Assembly (NCBI GenBank): GCA_905116865.2
Contig: CAJHNH020006990.1
Span: forward strand, 111,001-175,000
Source: Candidula unifasciata
Lineage: Eukaryota; Mollusca; Gastropoda; Stylommatophora; Geomitridae
Length of the DNA stretch: 64,000 nt
Direction: 5' to 3'
Shown in pieces: positions 33,377 through 44,929 of the stretch. A program made the position numbers and the translations under genes. Numbering within the stretch: the stretch's first letter is position 1; the number at the start of each line of letters is the position of its first letter. Below the pieces are notes generated by a model. It was given only the letters and a program-made list of their open reading frames with translations. It was not told where the DNA came from and did not search any database.

Positions 33377-33601
33377 CAAATTCTAGAAACCAATTTTCAA
33401 TTAGTTATCCCCATGTACATTCTAGAAATCAGTTTTCAATTAGTTATCCCCAAGTACATTCTAGAAATCAGTTTTCAATTAGTTATTCCCAAGTACATTC
33501 TAGGAATCCGTTTTCAATTAGTTATCCCTAAGTACATTCTAGAAATCAGTTTTCAATTAGTTATCCCCAAGTACATTCTAGAAATCAGTTTTCAGTTAGC
33601 T
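33377..33601. repeat. 39-bp minisatellite, ~6 units
   Basis: Unit starts acattctagaaatcagtttt and ends agttatccccaagt. 39 is divisible by 3, so it stays open. It ends only ~22 bp from the donor of the adjacent TKFC exon. Confidence 0.95.
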
Positions 33602-33624
33602 GAAAAAATGTCAGAAGAATGTAC

Positions 33625-33703
33625 CCATTCTTTCTTTAATTGAATTCAAGGCTGTCACTATATACTCCAAGTTCTTCCCTTGTTCTGCCAGAGCTCCAGC
33701 AAT
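33625..33703 (-). CDS. TKFC: TKFC exon (DAK1 IAGALAEQ)
   Basis: Encodes IAGALAEQGKNLEYIV, TALNSIKERM; compare human VAGALAEAGVGLEEIA. Acceptor GTGTTCCAG, donor GTACAT. Confidence 0.96.
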
Positions 33704-34989
33704 CTGGAACACAAATTGAACACATAAAATTTACAGGGTTAAATGAAAGAGAAACACTGCTTGGTTACCGGGAATATTTGCAAGAAAATGAATTTCCAGG
33801 CATTATTTCCCTTAATATACACTTTAAACCTAATTGTTAGTAAACATAAATAGGGATTTTCTCTGATCAACAAATCATCTCTCCTTAACAACTACAACTA
33901 CTGTGCTTCTGTATATCAGATCATAGGACCTTCTTAACTCAGTTTAATATTACCTAATAAGTGGAGTTACGGCTGCTATGATGACATCATTCTGCAGCAG
34001 ATACCAAAAGTAAGAAGCACCTAGCTTAGATAAGAGTTATAAGAGGATTTACTAAAATTGTAGGTGCTACTGTAATAAACACTGCATGGTGAGAAATGCC
34101 AATTGTTCTAGAAAAAAAAAAGCCCTGGAAAATTCATAAAAACCACAAATATCACTGTGTTTGCGCATGTGTGTGTGTATGTGCATGCATGTCATGTGTG
34201 TGTGTTTTTCCCTTTTAAAAAAAAATATGGTTGAAATGTGTGGAAATAACTTATCCTTCTGTTTAAACTGTATATGAAAACCTAAACAGACAGGTAATCC
34301 AAGTCTAAAATGCAGAGAACTCTCAATTAACCTTTTCACTCTTGGAAAATGCAAACTTAGCATTTCCAGTAGTGTTCAATTCACTGAGAATACCTATTAA
34401 CAAGCATTTCTACAGTGACGATTTTAGGAGATGCCTAGTTAATACAATTGGCTGTGTTTGCATCTTTGCAGCACTTAGGGTGTCAGGATATAAATTTGTT
34501 TACTATAAACAGCTTTTAAAGAGGTTTTCTTGTGAATCAAATTACTATTTTAAAGCCATGTTATCATTAAATTTACCCTTAGCCGGAGTGAACGATATCA
34601 TGGGGGTCAAGGCATGAGTCACCCAATACATATATTGTCAGGCCCCTGGCCTAAATGTATTCCATTTAATGCTTCACTCTGTGTTTATCTATTACTCCCT
34701 TTATATATCTTTATATATTTAAAACATAAAGTTGCAAAATGAAGATAAACAAATATATTACAATTTCTTCATGCTTTCACTCCAAGAATGCTTAAAAAAC
34801 AAATTAGGCTATGACCCCATTAGGATTCCTGAAAAAATGTAAAAACAAATTTTTTTTTTTACACAAGTCACTAATGAATATGTTTAAAATGTATTTATCA
34901 ATATCTGAAAATTATTTATCAAAATATATAAAGATATATAAAAGAAGTAATCAATAAACACAAATATTAAATTGAATAAATCCCCTTGG
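33704..34989. other. TKFC intron, nothing firm
   Basis: AT-rich, with a short (GT)n at 34164-34205. No gene or repeat family recognised. Confidence 0.4.
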
Positions 34990-35180
34990 GCCTTTAAAAA
35001 CGCACACAGAGTGACTCATGCCGTAACCGTCCTGAATGTTTGCTAGGTGTGAATTTAGCCAGTTGCATTAACAATACATCTCGCAAAACAGGTCACAACA
35101 GGCAGGTCAGAAGTGACATTTATGGGGAATTGAACCTAATCAGAAGTGTCAGATTTTTGGCTTCTCAGGGTAAAATGGTT
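34990..35180. repeat. Dispersed repeat shared with 3650-3900
   Basis: catctcgcaaaacaggtcac, then ggggaattgaacctaatcag, agtgtcagatttttgg. Element class unknown. Confidence 0.5.
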
Positions 35181-35240
35181 CAACTGAACTGATAACACTT
35201 CGTAACTGTTATACATTGTCAAAAGATGTTAATTAATCAC

Positions 35241-35428
35241 CTTATGAATTAACATGGTGCCAGCTAAGCCTCGTCTACCAGCTGAATGGTCCACAGAATC
35301 TAAGGCACAGTCTTCTCCAACTACAACCATCTCTGTCTGGTGACCTTTGAGTCTCGCTCTCTCACAAGCTATGCCAAAGTTCAGACGGTCACCGGTGTAG
35401 TTAGTCACAATCATGAGTACCTGGCATC
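35241..35428 (-). CDS. TKFC: TKFC exon (DAK1 [10 protein letters not shown])
   Basis: Two bases plus 62 codons: [18 protein letters not shown], then [12 protein letters not shown] and [24 protein letters not shown] forms part of the substrate pocket and RRGLAGT is a DAK1 signature. Acceptor GTATATAG, donor GTGATT. Confidence 0.97.
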
Positions 35429-35567
35429 CTATATACAATGGAAACATACCAAAATTGTAAGCTTTTGTTCGTGTTACAAAAAAAAGTTACTCTTAAATAA
35501 TAAATAACTTTATTATAATAAAAACTCTTTACTTTTTTAACTGAGATGAGAGTTATGTTGAGTCAAG

Positions 35568-36130
35568 AACTGACATCACAGCACTCAGGGCATTCCCATG
35601 TGTGCTCCGTCCTCATCTTCTGCAGCCATCACAGAGCTGCAATACTAATAGTACCGGTCACAATCAGGTTCAACTGAGATAAGAAAGAGTATTCTTAAAA
35701 GCTATATAAATCCTATCCTGGTATATGAAAGTGAATCATGGTTGATCGATTATTCAAACATTATTTGGAGGCTGAGGAGGTGTGGTTTTATAAATGAATG
35801 ATGTGAATATCCTGGAGAGATAAAAAATGAGTAATGAAGATGTCTTGGAAGAAACTGACTCATGAAGTGAACTGACTGGCCCATCAGAAGGAGACAGTCT
35901 ACATATTTTGTCATTAGAAGAAGAAAACTGGAGTACATCATGACAGTGGGAAAGTTGGAAGGGGAGAGTGGCAAAGACAAACCAAGAGAAAAGATGCTGG
36001 ACAGTCTGACATAATGGCATGGAGGATTATCTGTGTCAGAGGTGACTGAAAGTACATAAGACAAGGGTATGTGAATAGACAGTACTACCAACACCAAATG
36101 GCATGGACTTTGAGAAGCACAGAATAAAAA
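35568..36130. mobile_element. Two LINE 3' fragments
   Basis: Bases 35568-35670 are a minus-strand CAACT-family end (gagtcaagaactgacatcac). Bases 35690-36130 are a plus-strand RT C-terminal end (RRRKLEYIMTVGKLEGE-like). Confidence 0.6.
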
Positions 36131-36559
36131 CCTGAACAGGAACACTGAAACAAACAAGAAAGAATCCATGACACAAGGTAGTACAAAAAACATATGAAGA
36201 GAAGAAGTATAAGGAAGGTGACAGTCTCTGTGAAATGGCTTTACCAAGGATATTCATGATGAGTTTATCCCCATGATTGCTACATTGCTGATGCTGAGAT
36301 TTGATTACGTTTTTATGAATGTTGTGCACGTGATGGTGCATGATTCATCATGATCATCATCTTCCCTGCAGGTATGAGCAGGTGGTCATGTTTGTTCCAT
36401 CTCATACAATCACCAGAATCATGGATCAGGTCTGTGCTCTTGCCTCACCAGCATCCATTTGGCCAAGTCATCCAGATATTTAACTTTTTGCTAACACTTT
36501 GCTCTTTTACCTTGAATTTTGCCAGTACTCGAATCTATTTCCTTTTATAACATCTTCTG
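36131..36559. other. TKFC intron, nothing firm
   Basis: Probably LINE flank; no domain recognised. Confidence 0.35.
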
Positions 36560-36830
36560 CTTCCACTTAGCCTTCACCAGTAAGTACACTCTGGCTTGTT
36601 CGTCCAGACTGGCCTCGCCCTTTAGTCTTTGTTTCTGAATTTGAGATCTGTGTGCAAATCCCTTCTACCTGAGAGGTAAGGAGCCAACTGTCTGCACACA
36701 AATAAGCCAGAGCTGTAAAATGAATGAGCATGCAACACTCAAGTATTGGAACAAGACCAAATTCTAGAATTGGACGAAGAACCAGAACTTTCCACTGGAG
36801 TTTACAGCCAGTAAATGTGAAGAAGAAGAT
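36560..36830 (+). repeat. Rep-X, head-to-head inverted pair
   Basis: Bases 36566-36640 are antisense Rep-X (cttcaccagtaagtacactc, gttcgtccagactgg). Bases 36660-36830 are sense Rep-X (cctgagaggtaaggagccaa, caagtattggaacaagacc, gtgaagaagaagatg). Together they can fold back. Confidence 0.65.
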
Positions 36831-37012
36831 GTTCAAATTCTCTTAAAGGCAAGAATCTGTTTTACATTACTGACCTCACTGAAAATGGGTTTCAAAATAT
36901 GGGGCTAGAAACACATATTCTGTACACCATTGGTTTGAAAATAGGTTCTTTACTTGCTTTTAGCTGCAGTGCAGAGTTCAAATATAAAGAAGGACAACAA
37001 TTACATACAAAC

Positions 37013-37123
37013 CTTTCTGTTGTTGGCATGCTGCATTCACTGCAGCCAAGATGCATCCTGGGGGTGGTGAGGTAAACACAGAGCCACAAGCACATGAAGT
37101 TAGTCCACCTTTGCCCACATATC
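37013..37123 (-). CDS. TKFC: TKFC exon (DAK1 VFTSPPPGCILAA)
   Basis: Encodes YVGKGGLTSCACGSVF, TSPPPGCILAAVNAACQQQK; compare human GAVFTSPAVGSILAAI. Acceptor CCTCTCCAG, donor GTTTGT. Confidence 0.96.
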
Positions 37124-37221
37124 CTGGAGAGGCATCACACTTGAGATTAAACACTAATACTATCAAGTGATAACTTCTCACCGCTCACTTTAGTCTACAT
37201 TTGATTCAGAATTTAAACTGT

Positions 37222-37445
37222 GTGCCATCTCCACAATGAAGGTTGACTACAGATTACCAATTGCTGACTTGAGGAAAGTTACATAATGATGCCTCAGTCT
37301 CTTCCACAGTGTGACTCTTGAACCACTGTCCAAATAACATAAAAACAAGTTTAAAAACAAAATAAAAAACTGTCCACTGTAGGAATCAAACCCTGATACA
37401 CTGATGATCCTGAAATGGTAAACTGCAGCCACTTTCTCTAAGCCA
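37222..37445 (-). repeat. Repeat C plus tRNA-like SINE head
   Basis: Left part matches repeat C (gtgccatctccacaatgaag). The reverse complement of the right part holds cagggtttgattcctaca as B box and gcttagagaaagtggctgc as head. Confidence 0.55.
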
Positions 37446-38027
37446 GTGTGTTACACATATTTTTTTTATAAAGCTAAAATAACATTCTTCCTCTTTCAGC
37501 TTCATTATATTACACAGATGTATGTAGAAAGTTGAATTGCTTTCTAACTGTTTGTATTTAACAGATTTTGTTCCAGTCACCTATATTCAGCTTTGTCAGG
37601 GCAATTTCTGTTGTCTTACCAATAAGAGTGAAACGACAGACAGGTGCCTGAGCTCCAAAAAGAACTTGAATTTATTAGAGTGAGGTTAGTATAGACTTTC
37701 TGCCAAACCTTGGACAAAAGTTTGTTTGTTTGTTCTCTACATAAGTTTTGCTGTAGACTTCTCCTTCTCAAAGACCAGTGGGATATTAGAATGCCACCAG
37801 ATCATGATTTAGCATAGCACATATAGACTGACTGAGTTTAATCCTGGATTGTAAATATTTTCCTGCACATTTTAGTTTAAAGTCTAAGGGGAATATTTTA
37901 TGATTAAACTGATTATTTTCCCAAACTTCTTCTTTATTTAATCTAACAGTTCGTTTTTTTTTTAAATAATTTTTTTTTAAAGCAATGAACCCATTTCCAT
38001 GCATTTGTGCGTATTGGGCAGACTTCT
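37446..38027. other. TKFC intron, nothing recognised
   Basis: AT-rich; no feature recognised. Confidence 0.4.
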
Positions 38028-38330
38028 TCTTCTTCTTCTTCGCGTTCACCAGCTGTACACTCTGGCGGAAAGTTCTGGTTGATCGTCCACTACTGAACTG
38101 CAGTCCCGCTCCAGAACCTGAGTGTTGCGTGTGCATCAGTTTTACAGATCTCATTCTCTTGAATACAGACTGTTGGTTCCTTGCCTCTCCGGCAGATGCA
38201 CTCCGACTTCAAAGGAAGCTCCCCAATTAGTCGACTCTTACGACATGCTTTTGGGGAGGCAGTGGGTCTATTCTTGTTTTCCCCACAATGGGGCCCCGGA
38301 ACCCACACAGGGGATTGGGCAGACAGGGTT
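38028..38330 (-). repeat. Rep-X copy, nearly full length
   Basis: (TTC)n at 38026-38041, gttcaccagctgtacactct, gttgatcgtccactactgaa, cctgagtgttgcgtgtgcat, ccggcagatgcactccgact, tacgacatgcttttggggag and caatggggccccggaaccca. Because it lacks internal arrays, this copy serves as a reference for where the arrays arise in other copies. Confidence 0.85.
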
Positions 38331-38450
38331 AGATCTATATTTTACAGACCAACTGGCACATGATGAGTGATGTGGCCAACATCAAACCGGTTGCCTTTAC
38401 TTCTCAGGACGTTACAGGACGTTACTTGCTACTAATTTAAGACAGGACTG
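38331..38450. repeat. Repeat E copy
   Basis: ttagatctatattttacaga, then gatgagtgatgtggccaaca; matches 47870-47950. Confidence 0.6.
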
Positions 38451-38574
38451 ACCTGAAAGCCAAGGTAATTTTATAGTAAAGTAAGTAACACAGACCTTCG
38501 GATCTGCAGGCAAGCGTCTTGCCAATACATCACAGCAGCTTCCAACGGGTTAAATAATTTCATAATAATCTCAC

Positions 38575-38746
38575 CTGCATGTCCTGGTTCATGTCCTGAG
38601 CCTCCACCACTGATCAGCACAACCTTTCCCTGTCTCACATAATCTTGGGCATCAGTGCGGACAATAACGTTGTAACCTTCAACAAGACTCAGTCCTGGGT
38701 TTACAGCCACAAGTCCCTCACAACATTCACGTTCACAGTCACCGAC
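38575..38746 (-). CDS. TKFC: TKFC most 5' exon found (DAK1 SGGGSGHEPGHAG)
   Basis: Encodes DCERECCEGLVAVNPG, NVIVRTDAQDYVRQG, KVVLISGGGSGHEPGHA. The GGGSGHEP loop is the DAK1 hallmark. Acceptor GGTCTTCAG (phase 0), donor GTGAGA. The human protein has about 10 residues before this point, so one short exon is missing upstream. Confidence 0.95.
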
Positions 38747-38834
38747 CTGAAGACCCAAAATTGTATCAGTTTTTTCATTTCATACATGCAGTTTTCATAA
38801 ATACAATTCCATCTTAAAGATGTGGTACAAACAG

Positions 38835-38985
38835 CCCAGGACTCCTTCTTCTTCTTCCTCTTCCCCTTCTCCTGCTGCTGTTGCTTCTTCGTCTTCTTCT
38901 TCTTTCTTCTTCTGCTTCGTCTTCTTCTATTTCTTCTACTGGTTCTCCTCCTCCTCTTCCCCCTTCTTCTCCTGATTTACTGCAC
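38835..38985. repeat. Imperfect (TTC)n pyrimidine tract
   Basis: cttcttcttcctcttcccc-type tract, 150 bp, ~90 bp upstream of the TKFC acceptor at 38747. Confidence 0.9.
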
Positions 38986-39184
38986 TGGGTGTTTAAGGCG
39001 ATATAATTGTCTGCTTGTATTTACAAACATATATTTTAAAAGTATTTATGATATTTACAAATAACATGATGCATTTTAAAATCAAGCTATGAAATTAAAA
39101 TTGTCTAGACCATCATCTTTCATTCTGATTTAACATGAGAAAGAATACCAGATAACAGAGCAAAACAAAACTGCATACACAAAA

Positions 39185-39370
39185 GAGCTGAATGGTCATA
39201 GACCATGAGGCAGACCAAAATGATTGGGGGGAAGGGGGGAAGGGGTTATACAAAGGCAGACCAATAAACTCTTTGAGTAACCAGCTTGAATGAGAAAGCC
39301 AACCAGAGAGATGAATAGAGGTGGATGTTACCTGCAGCGATGAACATCAAAATGGTGAAGAAGAAAAAGA
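39185..39370 (+). mobile_element. LINE 3' end, GAA tail
   Basis: Decayed KRAEWS/HRPRGRPK-like text, then aatgagaaagccaaccagag and the tail gaagaagaaaaagatc. Same family as 49-269. Confidence 0.65.
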
Positions 39371-39529
39371 TCATCTTTCACCTCTGCATTCAAACATCAT
39401 GAGGAAAAATTGACAGTTCAGGACTCAATGAGTGGTACTAGTTATTGACATCTGTATGAGTGTAGAATGTCTTTGTGTCATCAGTCCGTCTCATTTCTGG
39501 TTATGTACTATTTTGTTTGTGTATAGTCC

Positions 39530-39765
39530 AATATTTTGGTCATATCAAGCGCCGCGACGGATTGGAAAAAATTATAGCAGAAGGCATGGTACCAGGAAGG
39601 AGGGGCAGGGGCCGACAAACACAAAGATGGGCACAGGATATAAGTGACTCCTTGAGTATGAAAGTACATGAGGCGAGAGAACTGGCGAGAGACCGAGTTT
39701 CTTTCAGGCGGACCGTGATGAGAGCGACGTTCTGCAAAGGACCTGCTTCATGATGATGATGATAG
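39530..39765 (+). mobile_element. LINE 3' end, ATG tail
   Basis: An intact C-terminal frame: YFGHIKRRDGLEKII, GRRGRGRQTQRWAQD, KVHEARELARDRVSF, ATFCKGPAS and stop, then (ATG)n at 39750-39762. It is the reference for the 97-bp tandem repeat at 16017-16345. Confidence 0.85.
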
Positions 39766-39769
39766 TCCA

Positions 39770-40930
39770 GTGTTGGTAATTAGAACTGTAACATTAAAAC
39801 AAGATGGTATTGTGTCTTAATGTGTATTTGGCACAGGGTGTTGTTTTCAAAGTCTATTGTAAAATAGTACTATTTTTCTGTCTTGGCTTGTTAAATATAA
39901 GGCTGCCCTCATGCCCTCATTTTGCAAGAGTTATTGTAACGTCAGTTTTGTCCATGTTTGGCACTGATAGCATAGATAGTTTCTAAAAAAGAAATATTAT
40001 TTTAAACCTTAGTATTTTTGTTTAAAATTTAAGATGGAAAACAACCAATGCGAAATTTTATAAGTGCAATACTTTTAAAAAACTGGCATATGGCCTCTTC
40101 CAAGGGTGTTGTACAAAGTATGAACTCTGGAATCTCTAGAATCATCTGATGGAGCTTAGACCCTCCACTAACTCACATGAAGCCCTTTGTAGACTCATTC
40201 ATGACTTGAGTGGATTGTGCAGCTAAAGGATTCTATAGGAGGAGGTAGCCTTTCTCTAAGCAACCCTCTACGGTTGCCTTTTGACTACATGATCAGTATG
40301 TTACACTGATGCTTCTCTTTACTTATCTTATTGATTCCTATAGTAATTGTGCGAATTTTCTTCATTACTGGAATGCATGAATGGAGTGTGTTCTCAAAAT
40401 GTTTCCTGTTTTTGTGTGTGCTAGTTTTTCCATAGATTTGTGATGCTATTTCATCTTTACAATGTTAAGACCAGACTCATTTTGGCTTCTCAAGGTTCAA
40501 AACAAGAAATTAGTACATTTGGCTAGCAAATTTGATGCTGTAGAGCTGAAAATTGAACCAATACATACCAATACACCTAGTGCTGACAGAAATGTGAAAA
40601 TGAACTTATGTATGTATGTATAAATATATATATATATGATTCTTACAAAGATAATAAATACAGTAATAAGTAGAAAAGCGGGCGGAGGAGAAAGGCTAAC
40701 TGTTGTGCATCGGCTGTATATTTTGAATGACGAAGGCGAAGGAGAGACCCACCACCCCTTAAAAGTATGTCATAAAAGGTGACTAGTTAAATGTTAGAAG
40801 AAATTGGATGTTCTGGACATCAAAGTGTACCCAAAGCAACCTTGCTGGATCCACATAATGCGTCCTATTTAAAGGACAAATGCAGAAGAAGAGGAGGTGA
40901 CTTCTGCAAATTGTTAACTAAACAGATTTA
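39770..40930. other. Upstream or first-intron region of TKFC, nothing firm
   Basis: AT-rich. Short (TATG)n/(TA)n at 40608-40637. Bases 40715-40900 contain Rep-X-like words (ccccttaaaagtatgtcata) and an agaagaagagg end. The missing first TKFC exon may lie here or further right. Confidence 0.4.
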
Positions 40931-40944
40931 GATTTAGACTTCTT

Positions 40945-41066
40945 TTTCTTCTTCTTCCTCCTCCCCTTCTTCATCATCATCTTCTTTATCATCTTCTTCT
41001 TTTACTTCTTCTTTTTCTTCTTGTTATTTTTCTTCTTTTTCGTCCTCTTCTTCTTCTTCTTCTTCA
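40945..41066. repeat. (TTC)n pyrimidine tract
   Basis: Imperfect cttcttcttc repeat of about 120 bp. Confidence 0.9.
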
Positions 41067-41184
41067 TGTGGGGGTGGTGGTGCTGTTGCTGCTGTTCTGT
41101 ATCCTCCAATGGAACAAATGCCCCTTCCACTTCGTTTTTTCAAGTCCACCTATGGTTTGCCATAAAGTGCAGCTCACCTCTTGC

Positions 41185-41290
41185 CCCCCCCCCCCCCCCC
41201 CCCCACATCTCATTCATTTCAATCCCAAATTTTCTCTCTGTCTCTCTCACTCTCTCTCTATCTCTCTCTTTGTGTATGGTGTGTACTTTG
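41185..41290. repeat. C-run of ~20 followed by (CT)n
   Basis: A homopolymer C tract at 41185-41205, then imperfect (CT)n from 41232 to 41270. Such C runs are prone to sequencing error. Confidence 0.85.
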
Positions 41291-41470
41291 ATTCCACTGA
41301 TGCTGTGGATTCCAATGCAAGGACAATCTTTTTATACTATTAGGTTTTTCTCAGCGTGTCCCATGAGACACTCGAGTTCTTTCCTAGCTAGTTCTTTTCT
41401 CGCCTTTATCAAGACCGCCTCCAGCTAGAGTAGGCGTTGCCTTGACTCACTTAAATGTCCTAAATTCATC
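41250..41470 (-). mobile_element. LINE 3' fragment
   Basis: The minus strand carries decayed text similar to the 44930-45250 LINE (CIGIHSISGIK equivalent to the 'ALRWNPQ' region). Confidence 0.45.
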
Positions 41471-42493
41471 CCCAAAGATCTATATTAGTGATTACTTTAT
41501 ACAACTTAATTATATTAGGGGTATGTCTATAGCCTACATAAGTTAACACATGCTTCATCTGATTAGCAATTGTTTAGTCATTCTCCATGTCTTTGCTATA
41601 ATTAATTTAGAAGACGAAGCGATCATAGCGGTATATAAAGATAAATATGGTAGCTATGGGAGTAATATAATTATAGTACTTGCACTGGTTGTTATACAAA
41701 GGTATTTAGCATTGCAATAAATCAATTTAATTATATTCAAGTCAAACCTTGTTGATTAACTTTTTGCTGACACTTCGCTCGGACGCCATAGTTATTCTTT
41801 TGAGACAACCTTGGCACACTTAGATATGAAGTAAAGAAATCCCTGGTCCCAATGCATTCATTTATCTATAAGTCAGTCAGCTTTCTTCGCCTTCTCTGTC
41901 TACTTTCATATTCGAGGGCCAGTCTCAGTTTACGAACAGGGTTAAAGTTCACACGCACAGCTGGAACCCAGCCGTCGACCTAGATTATCCTAGGTTGCAT
42001 AGCAGACGGTGCGTTCTGCGGAAAATCATTTAATTAAGGATTAATAGCACGTGGAGGGAAAAAGGCAACTAAAAATAATAGCAACAACAACAACTAAATG
42101 TTTATACAATTGCAGTGAATGTTGCGGATACAAAGCCTTCTTCAGGCAACAAAACACAAAGACATGTGTACACTCATGTACATACACGTAACAACTGTAA
42201 TAACTTGAATACGAAGATAAAGAATACAGTAGAAACAAACACTTTTATACAAGACACCGAATAGAACTATTAAACTAATCCAAGCGAGGACTGGCAATAA
42301 AAAGCAAACCAATACATGCATTGCAGTGGATTAAATTTATTGTAAATCCACAGATCGTGTGGTGCTACGTCTGCCTTGTTTTAAAGAAGAGTACAAACCG
42401 ACGAACCATAGATATGTTAAGTTTGCAACATTTTGTATTTCCATATAACTCTTCTGGGCGCCATTGCCGACTGCCCCCTCTCCCTTTCCCCAA

Positions 42494-42524
<31 letters not shown>

Positions 42525-42999
42525 GGGTCGTTTTCCCCAACACACTATATGAATTATTAGCTCGAAATAGATCTTGCACACTTTGTTAATCTAATATGTG
42601 CTATGCAAGGGCGAAATGCGTGTTTAAAAAAAGGGGTAAAGGAATTTTCACACTACTGACGCCTCGGGCATGGAATGTCCATACTTGAAACACCAGTCAT
42701 ATGTGAAGTGGTCACGATCAATATTCGATATTAATATCATTGAAAGCATGTTTGAGCATTCGTATTATTCTTTTTTCTTCAAAATATTGATTTTACTTCT
42801 AAAGCTCCTCATTTCTTCAGCTAGCCTATGGGGCACTTTGTGCAAGGGGAAGTACCTCTTAATTCTCTCCCGACCCCCCACCCTATCAGGGTTATATGGA
42901 ACCAAAGTTGTGGGTAGTGGATGGAGCTTCAGTGCAGCCGAGATATGATTGTTGGTCATGGTCTCAAGTGCGCCTATGGTAGGTGAAACATCATACAAG
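41471..42999. other. Spacer between TKFC and QPCT, no gene recognised
   Basis: Contains (CA)n at 42497-42522 and a somewhat CpG-richer segment around 41930-42030 that could belong to the TKFC promoter or 5' UTR; there is no direct proof. Confidence 0.35.
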
Positions 43000-43670
43000 A
43001 AGGAAAGCAATGGTCAACGATATATTCTTCAAGAAGCCAAAAATATTAATCTGCACGTGGTCTTAAATAAGATGCAAATGAAACTTGCTCAAAGAAGGAG
43101 TTCAATTGCAATGAGAAAAAGAATGTTAAGGTTTATGTAGAACCTGTATTGTTATATGTACGTAAGGCATTGGAAATAAGTGGGGAAGCTGAAAACATTT
43201 ACTTGCAATGGAAATCTATATTGTTTTTCTAAAGAGGAATGAAAAGAATATCATCCAATTTTAGAAACACAAACTCCTACATTTCTTCTTGGGACACATG
43301 AAAGTCGTAACTTCTTTTTTGTTAGAACAAGTTGTTGTTGATCCATCACGAGTGTTGAAGACCACTTTCATTCAAAGTAGTAGCTGGATGAAAATGACTT
43401 TCCCAAGGACTTGGATTTCAGTGAGGAAGAATTGCGCAATTCGTCGACCTCACTCTCTCGCCTGGGTCCATCTTGGTCCAATGGCAGGACAATGTCGAGA
43501 TGATTGGAAATGGACCTAGGTGCAGTTGTTGACCAACGCGTCTTAAGTGCCCAGCCTTGCTCGCAGCTCTCTACAGAGCCTGCTGGTAATTGCCTTCTTG
43601 TCCGTTGAACCAATAAAGAGCTTTCATCCGCACAGTCCGCCGAGACCAGTCTTTGCATACAGGGTAGAAC
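43000..43670 (+). other. Possible decayed LINE segments
   Basis: Bases 43000-43140 read YILQEAKNINLHVVLNK, and 43300-43660 is CpG-richer and open on both strands. No domain was recognised with certainty. Confidence 0.35.
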
Positions 43671-43756
43671 TAGTAGACGTAGAGATGGGATGTTTTACGG
43701 ACATGATATAATAAGAAGCAGCGGACTCGGTTCTTTATATATATATATAATATATC

Positions 43757-43987
43757 CTACCCCCAGATGACGTCTCAGGAGAGTCCAACATTAAAGAGGG
43801 TGGTTTTCCGGCTTTCTGATGCTTTTAACGACCCTGTAACATCTAGAACTGGCCCTAACCCCAACACAGTTACGTCTCACGAGAGAGTGCAGCCTAGGTC
43901 CCACACTGCATGCAGCCTATCTACAACCCCCTGAAATATTAGACTGTCCAGTGACCTGTGGATTTCCCGTTTGGGGTAGGATATTAA
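43757..43987. mobile_element. MITE-like palindromic element, copy 2
   Basis: Ends tatcctacccccagatgac and gtttggggtaggata are inverted repeats. The interior matches 3042-3297 (ggctttctgatgctttta, catctagaactggccctaac, gagagagtgcagcctaggtc). The terminal inverted repeat is clearer here than in copy 1. Confidence 0.75.
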
Positions 43988-44275
43988 TAAAGCACCGAAG
44001 ACTCAAGAACTCGGTAACGACTGGCAAGATCGATGGAAGGAGAGCAAGATGAAGGCAAAGCGATAATCCCCGCATGGCTTGGCCATATATATGGGGCAAC
44101 AAGAATAGCTACCTGATCCGGTATTTTGGTGATCGTGTGACATAGCGAAACATGACAGTCTATGCGTATCGTCGCTGTACATGATAAAGATGAGTCTACT
44201 TCTACCAGAGGCATAGATATCAACTGACAGCAGGAGAGTTCATTTCATTTCGAGCACAGACAACACTCTAAAGAG

Positions 44276-44565
44276 TTATTTAATTGCATCCCCGTGTGGA
44301 TTACGGGGCTCCACTGAGGGGGAAACAAGATTAGATCTACTGCCTCCCCAGCAAGCATGTCGTAACGGGCTTCCACTGAAGTATGAGTGCATCTGTCCTA
44401 GCGGCAAGGAACAACCTACTGCACACACACACACACACACACAAACCAAGTAAAACGGACCTACACGCAAAACTCAGACGCTGTCACAAAACCGAAGTCC
44501 AAATGGACGAACAGCCAAGACTTCCCGCCAGAGCTTACAGACGGTGAAGACAAAAGAAAAAGATT
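44276..44565 (+). repeat. Rep-X copy with internal (CA)n
   Basis: ggattacggggctccactga, ctgcctccccagcaagcatg, cgtaacgggc, gagtgcatctgtcctagcgg, aaaactcagacgctgtcaca, acttcccgccagagcttaca, then a decayed purine tail. (CA)n at 44421-44442 has expanded at the 'ctgcacacaaa' site of the consensus. Confidence 0.8.
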
Positions 44566-44763
44566 TAGTTACGGGCTTACCTTACAATAGATTGCAGTGT
44601 GCTATCTCTGCTTGACCACACATATCATTAAAAAAAAAAAAAAAAACTAAAGAGATGCTAGTTGGTGCATATTTTCATATCGATGTGCACTTCCGCTCGA
44701 AGAGAGAGTGTAAATGGACCATTGCTGACCATTTTTATTTTTCGAGATGTAAATGCTGGAAGT

Positions 44764-44896
44764 CGGGGCCTGTGGCTTAGGCGTTGCGAACGCGCATTTG
44801 TAATCCCAGGGTGCCGGTTTCACTCTCAGCTGCAGGTGATTTGACAGCAGACCGCATTGGTAGTGATATCAGGAGCCAGCTGTTCAGATCTAAGAT
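44764..44896 (+). repeat. SINE-A copy, 3' truncated
   Basis: ggcctgtggcttaggcgttg, gaacgcgcatttgtaatccc, ggtttcactctcagctgcag (B box region), then the body is lost after gagccagctgttc. Confidence 0.8.
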
Positions 44897-44929
44897 TAGC
44901 TTCATCGTCTTTTCTTCGTATTCTGCAAT

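Noticed and set aside
43368..43658. 96-codon minus-strand frame in a CpG-richer patch, considered as TKFC exon 1
   Set aside because: No resemblance to the TKFC N-terminus, no donor in the required phase, and no other supporting signal.
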